Source: Hyaloscypha bicolor E
Lineage: Eukaryota; Ascomycota; Leotiomycetes; Helotiales; Hyaloscyphaceae
Direction: 5' to 3'
Length of the DNA: 64,000 bases
NCBI RefSeq assembly: GCF_002865645.1
Contig: NW_020194594.1
Coordinates: forward strand, 372,001-436,000
Shown: positions 1 to 9,989 of the stretch, piece by piece
Layout: the number at the start of each line of letters is the position of its first letter
Numbering within the stretch: position 1 is the first letter of the stretch
Notes under the pieces: generated by a model
Seen by the model: only the letters and a program-made list of their open reading frames with translations
The model's database searches: none
What the model was told of the DNA's origin: nothing
Position numbers and translations under genes: made by a program

Positions 1-311
1 CCGCATGACCCCGCACTGACGCTGACTATCGGGACAGTGTCGCTAAATTAAAGGAAGGGGCTGCTCAAAAATGACGTCGCATTGCATGGAGGCGCGTGCC
101 TTTCAACAACAACATTCACGTTATTTTCTATTAGTGAAATCCTTGCACGAACTCAATATTATTCAGAATACAAAGAAGGTGGGACCTGCTACAGTTTGAA
201 GGGAAAGTGAATGAAGATGTTGTGAATGAGTGGTTTAGGTTCCTTCAAGGAAAATTAATTGGGTTTGCTTCAACCGCCGACAGCTCCCAGGATTCATCTA
301 GCACACCCTTA

Positions 312-1852
312 TTAATAGCGCCGTCCTCGTCCGTTCCTTCCAAACTGCTGCTCCTTGAACTTCTCAAAAAAGGCGTCACTATTCTGCTCCTTCCACGGCT
401 CCCCACCGTTCAGAATCTCCACAATCTTCTTCCGATCAACATCATCCCTAGCCTTACTGCCCAAACCAGGAGCGATCAAATTACCTAATCTCTCCTTCTC
501 AACACAATCGCAGCCAATCGCATCGCACTTTTCCCTCTCCTTCTTCATCATCTCCTTAATCAACTTCTCAGTCTTCTCTTTCTCAGTCTCCAGCATCTCT
601 TTTTGTGCCTCCGTGTCCCACTTCTTGCCCTGCTTGATGAGCTCGATTTCTTTCTCGAAGCGGGAGATGGTCGATTCCAAGCCTGCAATTTGAACATCGA
701 AACGCTTCCACTCTGCTTCCTTGGCTGCGTACACTTTCTTCATCATGTCGCCTTCCCTCCGAGCCATAGCGCGCTCCCTTGGGTTGTTCTCCTGATAGTT
801 ACCGAACACGGTCACGACGTCAAGGAAGATGTGGAGGACTTCTATCCCGGCTTTTGTCAAGATTTCGATGGTCTTAGCTAGCCCAGGTATTGGAATTTCG
901 GACGGGAAGGCAGATACGGCCTCGTGGAGTTGCACAGCGCGTGCTGGATCGCGGTAGCCGATGAGAAGTCTTTCCTGTCTTAGCCAGAATGGCGTTGAGG
1001 AGCGGCAGAACGAACCTTGCCATCTCACCCTTGGCCACACCGTATGAGATCTCGCACAGCTGCTTGAACTCCATATAAATATCGTTGAACTGTTCATGTC
1101 GCAGGTGGATTATCTTCTCCTGGGTGTTGTGAATTATGCTTTGGCATGTTGCAAGACGACCTTCGTTCGTGAAGATAATATTCGGGTGCGTTTGCTTCGG
1201 TTCGGTTGTGGCTTGAGAAGAAGTCTTTGGATTTCAGCAGAAACAAAGATAAAAAGGAGGAGAAAAGCTTACTTGAGCGTGCCTCTCGCCACGTAGAGAC
1301 GTGCACGGAGTAGATGAGGAAGCTGAAGGCGCTGAGGTAGCGGATATGGGACACCTACTGTGATGGTCCATCTCTTCTTCGTTGTCCTGGCTGACAAGCC
1401 ATTCATACAATTTCTCCTTCGTCAGCTCTCCACCTAGAAGCCTCAAGCGATTTGATATATCCTCAAAGTCCCAACTCTTTTTCGACATGCAGAGAATAAT
1501 ATTGTCGGTACGGTCATCGGGCAAGACTCCAGTATCCTTGATCTGTTTCATCAAGTGCTTGCACTGTCGGTAGAAGACCTCAAAGGTATCATCTGCTGGA
1601 ACTCTGTTGAGCAGAATGTTCAGTCGAATGTACTCGTACAGTGGAAAGTCGGATTGCTGAGCACCCTTGGGCTCGCTGTTGCTTTGGACGTCGTATCTCC
1701 CGCGTTCTTCCATGTTGATGACTGCTTGCTGTTAGAAGAGTGCAAAGATCATTGAGCATATCCCACCTACTTGTGAGGAAGTTGTGTGCTGAAGAGAGTT
1801 GAATGGCGAACTCAGAAGGTATTGAGGAGGCCCGCACTGGGTCTAAATACAT
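312..1852 (-). CDS. Hypothetical protein with basic/acidic coiled-coil C-terminus, one frameshift
   Basis: I do not recognise the family. My model has three exons: 1852-1771, 1724-1273 and 1224-312. The introns (46 and 48 nt) have GTAGGT/CAAG and GTAAGC/AAAG borders and join in frame. The N-terminal half (about 170 aa) is globular-looking, followed by a Ser/Thr-rich linker. The C-terminal 150 residues are Lys/Glu-rich (for example EKEKTEKLIKEMMKKEREK) and likely form a coiled coil. No signal peptide or membrane segment is expected from the start at 1852; an upstream in-frame ATG at 1936 would add a hydrophobic stretch. Around 965-985 the frame must shift by one base (AKTGK to LLIGYRDPA) with no GT-AG pair available. 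Either the sequence has a one-base error there or the gene is newly broken. Function is unknown. Confidence 0.55.
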
Positions 1853-2181
1853 CCACCGCAGCGTATAGAAGCCAGGAGAAAAGATAAAATCAAAGAAATG
1901 GAAAGAGGGTAAAGTCAACAGAAGCAAACGGACCAATTCGGCTCGCCGACTTTGCTCCCAATCATTGAGCGCCTCGCCTGATCGGAGACAAACGGGTTTT
2001 CTTCCACGGCTCCATACTTATGCAGCATTCCGCATCTGCCACATACCACTGCCCATGAAGTCGCCAAGAGTGATTTGCTTTCATTCCAGATTCATCTCAT
2101 TTTTCTTATCCGCTCGGACTTTCAAGTCAATACCTACTTTCCGGCCCCAAGCTTCAAGTTCTCGATCATGCCCGTGATAAC

Positions 2182-3186
2182 TTATAGACGGTCCTGCGGC
2201 AAATCAACATCAATCATATCTCCAGCAACCCAGTATTCCACCCAAATCTCCCTCAGTGTCGACAACTTCCAAAATTTTCACTCAAACGAACTCAAAAAAT
2301 CCAAACCCCACTCATTAATAGACCAATCGTCGTAAATATAAACCTCAAAGTCTCCAAGTGCGCAGGAAGCATCTCATGTATCCCGCCTCCATACCACGAG
2401 GTCTTAGCCCACATGCTCTCTTCCGAGTCCCATGAGCGTTCAGGGTCTCAGCAGGACAGCCCAGCTTTTTCAAAACTGGAAAGTCTCTCAATACCTGCTG
2501 TGCGCAGCGCGCGGTTTAATCTGCATTCCGCACATCTCTGCACCCGACAATACCCATCTCTTTCAGTGAATTCCGGTGGGGTACAGAAGATCGTAAAATT
2601 GTCCTGGAGACGGGTTGTGGTAGCTCCAGGATGGGTTGCGGTGGTATGTCTTCAGCCACAAACCCGAACGCAAACTTCTCCAGGGCGCCTGGCAGTTGAA
2701 GAAAAGCAATCAAGGGACCTGACTCCATGCACGCAAGAGTCAGAGTGAGATTTTTGACTCCTGATTTTTGACTGAGCTCTATTGGGATGTGAGGAATAAT
2801 GTTGTCGTCACCATCACTTCCGCATGCTTCATCAAAGACGAAGTCGCTCAGATAGAGTACGCGCAAGGATGGCAAGGAGAACAGCTTGACAAAGTTTGCA
2901 AACTCAATAGAACTGGTGCCGAGCCATATCATTGAAAGCTCGGTCAGATTTTGAACACCGGAAAGCCGGGCTATAAAGCTTTTGAAGAAAGTGTAGATTC
3001 CCCGGGTCCATCAGAGTAGTTGAGAGAGAACTTGAGCGAGAGTAGATTCCGAAAACGTGACAGCGTGGTCGCTGTTCTTGTCCAATACACGAGTTTATTG
3101 CTACAGTTCGGACTATGTTCAAGAAGAAGTTCTGAACTTGGAAGGGTTGCGACATGCCTCGCATGCAGTCGACCTAGATTGTACAC
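2182..3186 (-). pseudogene. F-box/LRR-like protein relic
   Basis: Minus-strand frames carry segments typical of fungal F-box proteins with degenerate leucine-rich repeats: FRNLLSLKF, then SLPSLRVLYLSDFVFDEA, then LPAHLETLR with YIYDDWSINEWGLDF, ending DVDLPQDRL and a stop at 2182. These pieces lie in different frames. One shift sits in a CCCGGGG run near 3002, another follows the stop at 2516, and another is near 2355. A stop also interrupts the last segment. No start codon or intact F-box was found. I infer a decayed gene; family assignment is by look only. Confidence 0.45.
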
Positions 3187-3841
3187 CGCTCATAGAGGCT
3201 CGTCTTCCCAAGGGCTCCTGGCCGAAGGTCAGAGTAGTTCCGCTTGGTGATTTGGCATGCTCGCAGACAGCAGGAGGTTTCGGAGTGGCATGGAGTCTGA
3301 TAGGGGCCTATATCTTGGCGGGTGAGATTGTGACATTGCGCGAGAAAGACAACTCGTCGTGGACAGCAGCTATGGTACAGGGGTCAAGGTACCATGAAGA
3401 AATTTTGAAGCCCATAGCTACTTCCAATCACGGTGGTAGCGAGAGGTTCGAGTCTCTGATTCTCCCCAGATCGAATTAGGGAATATGGATCCTGCATGCG
3501 TTTGCAAAGAGAGCAGCATCCTTCCGACTTGGTCAGAGGAAGTGTTGGGATAGCAAGACGTCGAAATGGCAGATTTCGGACTATCCTGCACTGGAGCGGG
3601 AACGGATTGAGGTATGAAGGGCACGATGACCTGCTCCATAACTGTAAGCGACCGATTTGGCGACCTCTGCCTGTGTATTGAAGGTTCATATTTCTCTCCA
3701 TTATACGCCCCTCCACTCTCATATAGAAATTTCTCGTCTCTCAGAGGATAGATGCGGCATTGACTGTCATCCTATTAATGTGATAAGTCTGGCTGGATCG
3801 ACGGCCTCGGGAGTCGCATTGCGTAGAGCACTTATAACACT
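3187..3841. other. No gene supported
   Basis: Open frames here are short and overlap on both strands. Part of it may be the degraded 5' end of the neighbouring F-box-like relic. It also holds the 3' flank of the HET gene that ends at 3842. Confidence 0.4.
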
Positions 3842-6004
3842 TTAACCTCCTAACCCTTTCAACAAAACTTTGCTCAGAATCTTCTGTCTCCCACTCATTC
3901 TGTCCCCAACTCCTTCTGTCGGTATGTTATGTTTTCCATTCGGCGTTTCGGATGATTTACAGAGCCTCATTATTTCTGGCACCTCCAAGGTAAGGAAAAT
4001 TCCACGTTTCTCGTCTCTGTCACAGAATCTCTCCGTTTTCCCACAGAGAGCCGCTGTGGTAGAGGGGGGTGCTGCTAGAAAATTGACAGCTCGTTTCACG
4101 GAACCAAAAACACGCCCTATATCACTAGGAGTTATCAAGGCTAGGATATCCGAATCTGGAAATTGGCAAACCAGATCTCCAACTTTCGTGGATGGAGGCG
4201 CGAATATGATCAACCCAGTCTCTTCCAAAGCAAGTACAACATCCTCTCGTGAGGAAGCCCGGTGGGCACTGTACAATAAGTTCAAGAAGTTTTGCCTCGT
4301 AGCATTTGCTGGTGCTGTCCTCGGCATCTCGACGCCCAAGCAATGCATAATCTTCTTCTCAAGTGGCGTGAAGCGCGGATCGTCAAGATTAAGCGCTACA
4401 TCTTGAGCGGAGAATGAATCCACCAGATCCAGTTCACTTGACACATGTGGATGCCGGCGTGCAGCCCTAGTATTCAGACGAGGAAGTCTCAACGATAAAG
4501 TTAACTTCTTTCCAAGCCAAGTAGCAAATGCGGAATCCCTTTTCTCAAATTGACTGCAAATATGCCTCAATTGTATTTCGGTCCCTGAGGTAATGTTTGG
4601 TACCGGGACTGTCATTGTCGTGACGCTCTTCGAAGAAAATAATGGACTTGAGTAATATATACGGCCTCTGATATATCCCCGTACTTTTCTCTCGTCATCG
4701 GGATTGACTTGTTCTATTCTCTCAACGAAATTGTTGATAGCGAAGGTGAATTTTGCAGATGACTTTTCTTGGTCATAATCCCTAGAAATGCTTGCCAGAG
4801 CGCGGTAAATTTCCTGAAATTCTTTGACCGTTGACTGAGGAGTTTTCCTCAAACCCTTAGGTGCGATCGAGGGATGAGAAACTTGATGTCGAACAAGAGT
4901 CCTGAAAACTTCTCCCCATGATAGAGAGTAGTTCACTGGAATCTCTTCCTTGCAACAAGCAGATGCCAAACTGTGCAGACCAAATATCTTATCTCGCGGA
5001 TCCTGGCATTCTGCCGCTTTATATTCCGCGTATAGGTTGAACAATGGTTGAGGTACCAGTTCGGATGTATGATCATTACCGAATGTATTGCCGGAGTCCT
5101 TTCGCCGCATGGCCCGCTGTTGAACAAGTCGTGCTGGAATGTTCTGGCTAATTCTTCGAGCGATTTCTACCCTTTCCTTGGACAGAACCGGTTTTGTGGG
5201 AGGATATTTCAAAATTTGTCCAATTGCATCCAAAAAGTAACAAAGCCGAAACCTGGTGCAAATGTTATTGCCGCACTGCAACATATAATCCCGTGCCATC
5301 GAGAACTCCTGAATTATCCATAACCTCCTCCAGTAGTCTTTAAGGAAAATGGTTTCAATAACTTTCAGCTTGTTGTTTCCTTCTAGCAACGTCGCTGAAT
5401 CGTCTGTTTGAACAATATACGCACGGCCTTCACCAAGGCATATAAATCGGAAAGCGAGCGCGCTGGTATCATCGGCGTCACCAAGCCAAACAATTACCAT
5501 GACAGCCTGTTTGAAGATAATTCCCATTTGAGAGACTTGATGGTTCCGTTCCTGCGTTTCATGTTGGTTAACACAAATAGCATCGATCCATAGCACTCTG
5601 GTCTCAGTTTCGAGGCGCAAATGCTGCAAGGCTAGCCAAAGATTCTCTCTGACACAGAAGTTGGAGTTGTCGATACTGATCGAGTGCTCTGTCCGGACAT
5701 CCTTTGGACCCCACATGTAGGAGAGAGCCTCGTACTTAGGCAGGTTGGATAGCCTTGCATGCTTCAACGCGCAGTTGATGATCTCGCCGCTCGTCTTGGG
5801 CTCGAGGTAAAGTAGGCGAATCTCATCGGTATCCTTGAGATTGGAGTAGAATGCATTCGTGCTGTGCTCTTGCTCGATGAGGGGTTGGAGCTGCTCCCGA
5901 GGCTGCTGTGATGCTTCACCCATCGGCGACTCTTCTTTATTCATGGCCGGCTCGTCTTGCCGAGCTGGTCTTTCAATGCCCTGGGGGGATGAATCCTGTG
6001 CCAA
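3842..6004 (-). CDS. HET-domain (heterokaryon incompatibility) protein
   Basis: This is a single-exon protein of 720 aa. HET-domain proteins act in fungal non-self recognition and programmed cell death after hyphal fusion. Visible landmarks are YEALSYMWG (residues about 91-99), VLWIDAICVNQ (about 137-147), the NHQVSQMGIIF segment, VIVWLGD, and WRRLWIIQEF further on, the usual order of a HET domain (PF06985). RDKIFGLHSL near residue 345 is the common post-domain block. The first 50 residues are Glu/Gln/Pro-rich and disordered. The C-terminal 350 residues match nothing I know and may carry a lineage-specific partner domain. The start at 6004 is the first ATG in frame. No signal peptide or transmembrane segment. 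The specific recognition partner cannot be told from sequence. Confidence 0.88.
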   Translation of the reverse strand: MAQDSSPQGIERPARQDEPAMNKEESPMGEASQQPREQLQPLIEQEHSTNAFYSNLKDTDEIRLLYLEPKTSGEIINCALKHARLSNLPKYEALSYMWGPKDVRTEHSISIDNSNFCVRENLWLALQHLRLETETRVLWIDAICVNQHETQERNHQVSQMGIIFKQAVMVIVWLGDADDTSALAFRFICLGEGRAYIVQTDDSATLLEGNNKLKVIETIFLKDYWRRLWIIQEFSMARDYMLQCGNNICTRFRLCYFLDAIGQILKYPPTKPVLSKERVEIARRISQNIPARLVQQRAMRRKDSGNTFGNDHTSELVPQPLFNLYAEYKAAECQDPRDKIFGLHSLASACCKEEIPVNYSLSWGEVFRTLVRHQVSHPSIAPKGLRKTPQSTVKEFQEIYRALASISRDYDQEKSSAKFTFAINNFVERIEQVNPDDERKVRGYIRGRIYYSSPLFSSKSVTTMTVPVPNITSGTEIQLRHICSQFEKRDSAFATWLGKKLTLSLRLPRLNTRAARRHPHVSSELDLVDSFSAQDVALNLDDPRFTPLEKKIMHCLGVEMPRTAPANATRQNFLNLLYSAHRASSREDVVLALEETGLIIFAPPSTKVGDLVCQFPDSDILALITPSDIGRVFGSVKRAVNFLAAPPSTTAALCGKTERFCDRDEKRGIFLTLEVPEIMRLCKSSETPNGKHNIPTEGVGDRMSGRQKILSKVLLKGLGG

Positions 6005-6502
6005 TGTCTCCCTATGTTAGACTCACCAAATGATCTCTGGAAATGGAGGAAAATACCTCATGCGGATCCATCTGAAGCAAGGCTCAGATCCGATGTGCGC
6101 AGTGTCAATAGCCAGGTGATGCGGATTCGCTCAGTAAGTCCCTGCACCGCGATAGAACTGGAGAGAGGTTGGCTACGGACAAGTACGGTTAATTATTTCA
6201 GCAGCTGTGCTGCGACGTATTGCCAACGCAGAGAACATGGTCGAGGGATCTTCATGTTGAAGTGAGAACTTTAAAGCCTCGAAAAAGTAAAAGGTGGAAA
6301 GCTAAAATTAGCCCAAGCCAGCCAACGAGGCTGAACTTTCAGTTGACGGCAACCAATCATGTAAACTTAAGGGTGTGGCTTGCTTATGGTCAATTGCATC
6401 GGCTGCCTTGGGTTCTTGAACAAAAAAATGGCATGCGAATATATAGAGTATTAACTGGGATGCATTTAGCCTTTATCCTGCCTCTCCTCCACCCCCTCTC
6501 CA
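6005..6502. other. Intergenic: HET promoter side and SGNH 3' flank
   Basis: No reading frame here looks coding. It separates the start of the HET gene (6004, minus) from the stop of the SGNH hydrolase (6503, minus), so it holds the HET gene's promoter. Confidence 0.5.
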
Positions 6503-7905
6503 TCAGAAGATAGCCAATGGAAACGCATCCGAAATCTTTTTATACCCCGCCCCATTAGGGTGTAAATAATCACCTCCCTGCAACGCAGCCTGCAGTTGCT
6601 CTGGATGCGTTTCATTCCTCAACATCTTATCAAAATCAACCACCTCATCAAAAATCCCACTCTCCCTAATAAATTTATTGACCCTCTGCCTCGTCTTCTC
6701 GCGTTCCGGGTCGCTATAACTCTCCATCGTAACATTGTACCCCGGCGCGCTAAACGGCGTGATCGTCGACGCGAAGACCGTGATATCCGCTGCTTGGAGT
6801 CTGATAACCATCTGCTTGAAAGCCGCGATGAGACGGTCGCCGACTACTTTTTGTGAGACGGCGTCAGTGGCGCCGGTCCCAATGTCGTTTACGCCTTCAA
6901 ATATCATGGCGTATTCGACGCCGCTGTGGGAGAGCACGTCTCTGTCGATTCGGCCGAGGGCGTTGGGGCCGAGCCCGTCGTAGAGGATGCGGTTTCCGCC
7001 TGCTGCTTGGTTAATTAAGGCGATGGAGGAGGTGTCTTTGTTGGCTTGCATGCGGGCAAGGACCAGGTCGGGCCACCGGTTATTTTTGTCGTTGTCGCTG
7101 CCGCGGCCGTCGGTGATGCTGTCACCTACGATGGCGAAGGAGCTGTAGTCCCGGGAGGTATAGACTTCGGCTGCAGAGAGGAAGTACCTATTTCACCCGA
7201 GTTCAGGCTTCTCACTTTTAGGAAAATGAAGTGAAAGAAACGGAAGCTTACCAATGCTGAACGCTCTGTCTGTTCGAATCCGTAATGTTAGCTGTAGACA
7301 CCTGGTTCCCAAACGCCATCCAACTTGTGGTCCTGCTTCCTGGATGCGAAGTAATGAAATTCGTTGTTTGTCCATCTTTCAAATATATCGTTACTGTCAA
7401 CATAGATGTTGGCGCAACTCGAAAGTTGATTGGATCAGAGACAACCAGTGCACCATTCGGAACGGTGTAGTTCGGGCTGCCGCTGAACGTAACGGTATGC
7501 AGAGTATTTGTTTGAATCGCAGAGACTCCTGCAGAGCCATTGAATGGGAGAGCGACGGTCACTGCTGTGATTGGGAGATTTGTGGCTCCAAATGCGTTGG
7601 AAATCCGAATCCTGATCTTGTCCCCGCCAATTGAGGTGTGTATCGTCTGGCGGATTGTTGAGTTTACAAAGACGGAGCCACTTTGGTTCTGATGAACGCT
7701 CAGCTTTTCCTGTCAATTGAAGTCATGACGAACTTACATATGGTGCTGGAGGAAGATTTGCAGGTTCAGTGAGCTGCGGCATCGACGCCCATGTATCAAC
7801 CCAATGACCATCCTGTCGTTTCCGAAGATGCTTCCCTTCAGCACTGCTGAATATAGCAAGCAGAGCAGCAATGGCAACAACCCAATTGAAGCGAGAGACA
7901 GGCAT
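6503..7905 (-). CDS. Secreted SGNH/GDSL-family esterase
   Basis: Exons 7905-7738, 7688-7252 and 7187-6503 give 429 aa. Splice borders are GTAAGT/ATCAG and GTAAGC/ATAG, and both junctions keep the frame. The protein starts with a signal peptide (MPVSRFNWVVAIAALLAIF) and a KR-type processing site (HLRKRQ). The SGNH hydrolase signature follows: VGDSITDG with nucleophile Ser about 225, GGNR for block II, GVNDIG for block III, and DYLHPNGAGY with Asp408 and His411 completing the triad. The N-terminal 170 residues (WVDTWASMPQLTEP, NSTIRQT) match the accessory beta domain common in fungal secreted lipases/esterases of this type. Likely role is extracellular ester hydrolysis, perhaps of plant polysaccharide acetyl groups; the substrate is not readable. 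An upstream ATG (7947) exists, but the chosen start gives a cleaner signal peptide. Confidence 0.88.
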
Positions 7906-9310
7906 TTTCACGACGACAATGAGCAACGAGCAAGGGAAGCACTCCAATGTCTACCATCTGGGAGAACGAACACATTTAAACAATCCCAGGGTGTCCCCAC
8001 GACCGCGAAAAGAATTGAATTCTTCTAGTTTGGAAATTGGGGAGGGAAGAATGAAAGGCCGAACTTTTCAGCCTGATATTCTAGTTCAGGTACAGTGCCA
8101 ACAGACTTTCAATCTACATCCATTGATCCGTTACTCTCCAGCACGCGGACAATGTGGGGCATATATGTGCCCATCCCAGCATTACGTGCCTTCCGAGCAG
8201 GCGGACACTTGTCCCGTTGTACAACCACGCATGAGAAATTGCTTGGGAGGATATGGCACCGTCCACCAACCATCTCTTTTGTTGGAAAGGGGCGTGTTGA
8301 TCTCAGGTATATGACGTGCCAGAAAGACGGAAAAACTATTCATCCATGCGAAGTATGGCGGGGTAGTCAGGTTTTCGGCGAGAGGTTCCCGAACCTTTTC
8401 CCTGATATTCAGGCTGAATTAGGGTTTTAGTTGGTCAACACGTGCCTGGCCCGTACGCTCAACACAAATGAACCACCACAGATTCAGAGCTCAAATAATT
8501 CGACAGTCTGGATCAATTAGTACAACATCCAGCAACAATTCAATCGACCTAAAAAGACGGTTCATCGAAGCTATCAGCTCTTAGCACGTGACAGGGTACC
8601 CAGCTTTGATGCTAACGGCTAAGACCGGGAAAAGGAGACCCGAAAGGCACGAGGGAGGTGCTTGAAAAGATTTCAGAGCATAACGAACAATGGGAATCCA
8701 TCCTTGAGTCTTTTTCATACAATTCGGAGCTGAACTAGGATCCGCATGTGATCATGATGTGGCCATGACTTCATGGCCGGAGAAAGTACAACCACGAACC
8801 TTCGATGTTGAAAATTGACACAGAAATAATAAAATGGAAGTGACCTAATAAAATAATCCCCGCGTCTGGCTTGCGCAATGGGGAGTATCACGAAGACGTT
8901 GATGCCTGCTCATCGGAGCCGAGAAATGCACCTCGCCCCTTTTCGGTGCAAGGCGAAGCACCGGGCTGCATTTCTGTACAACCTCAGTGTCTCAGCCTGG
9001 GGGAGATGGAAACTGGAGGAATCTTGAGCCAAAAAGCCAGCAAGAGTTGGAGTTTTCAGGTTGGAAACCTTGATATCACGAAGATGAAGATACAGCGAAC
9101 CTGCCAGGGAAGGGACAACGCAATTCTGAGGTGAAAGGGGGCAAACTCAGACTTAATACTTCAACCAATCAAAATGAAACATTCAGCTCAGTAGATAAGG
9201 CGATCAAGGGCACTCATGTTCATCCACACCTTAAGAAGGTGAACAAGATCGACCGAGAGGAGAGCGCACGCCGACGAAGGAGATCGGCGTTCTCCCCACA
9301 TTCACCCAAG

Positions 9311-9326
9311 AAAGAATGTTCTAGAT
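9311..9326 (+). promoter_or_regulatory. Candidate heat-shock element upstream of hsp90
   Basis: The sequence AAAGAATGTTCTAGAT has alternating GAA/TTC units (GAA tg TTC ta GA), matching the nGAAnnTTCnnGAAn pattern bound by Hsf1. The third unit is imperfect. It lies about 350 bp upstream of the pyrimidine-rich leader. The match is visible; function is inferred from position. Confidence 0.55.
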
Positions 9327-9793
9327 GGATCTAAGTCAATCGACGAACATGGAAGCCTTTCAGCCTTCTCCGTAGCACGTGACATAAGATGCACGGTTCG
9401 TCCTGTGGCTGGAGGCACAGGAAGAAGAGCAGAATTGCCATGGAAACGGCGATGTTCAATGTGTTTTTGGGAGCATGTAATGCTATCTTGACCATCAGAA
9501 GATAATTAAAGGATCCAATGCTTTGAATTGGCGAGGCATACTTGGAGAATTTGCTGTGCGAGGCGCTGTGTTGATGTTGACGTTGCTCAAGGCTGGCGAT
9601 TTTTTTCTCTGAGGATGGAAACTCATCGAATCGCGCCAGGGGTCGACGCTAAGAATCGACTCTCGTCGTCTATATTTCTTCGATTTTCCTCCACAAACAA
9701 ACCTTTTCTCTTCATACCACCAACAAGATACCCTCTACCTCATTCTTGTGCAGCCCAACCTCAATCCTTCTACGACCTCACGAATAGCTAAAG

Positions 9794-9970
9794 GTAAGCT
9801 TTAATAACCCTCCCCTTATCTTCCCATCCCGCTGCCTAGAGCTCCGTTTGGCGCTCAGCCTCACATCTAGAGAGCTTTGACAAGCTGTCCAATTCTCTCC
9901 TCCACTGTTGCATCACCTTGCAATCATCTTAATACCCTCCAAGATCATCTGCTGACGCTTTTTCCTCCAG
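9794..9970 (+). other. hsp90: 5'UTR intron of hsp90
   Basis: A consensus donor (AAAG|GTAAGC) is followed 177 nt later by a branch-like GCTGACG and a pyrimidine-rich acceptor (TTTCCTCCAG|AAACG), 19 nt before the ATG. There is no coding frame across it, so it would be a leader intron. Confidence 0.65.
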
Positions 9971-9989
9971 AAACGAGACAAACGCAACC

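Larger units (their letters stand above)
7906..9989. other. 2.1-kb intergenic region upstream of hsp90
   Basis: No reading frame is convincing. It contains two CACGTGAC sites (near 8584 and 9376), a candidate heat-shock element, a TATATTT sequence near 9668, pyrimidine-rich leader sequence and a 5'UTR intron. It is likely the shared upstream region of the SGNH gene (minus) and hsp90 (plus). Confidence 0.5.

Noticed and set aside
3870..4406. 178-codon plus-strand frame inside the HET gene
   Set aside because: Shadow of the 720-aa HET frame.
7689..7737. Shorter 28-nt intron in the SGNH gene ending at 7710
   Set aside because: Too short for a spliceosomal intron; the 49-nt choice gives YNQSGSVFVNST, which fits the family better.
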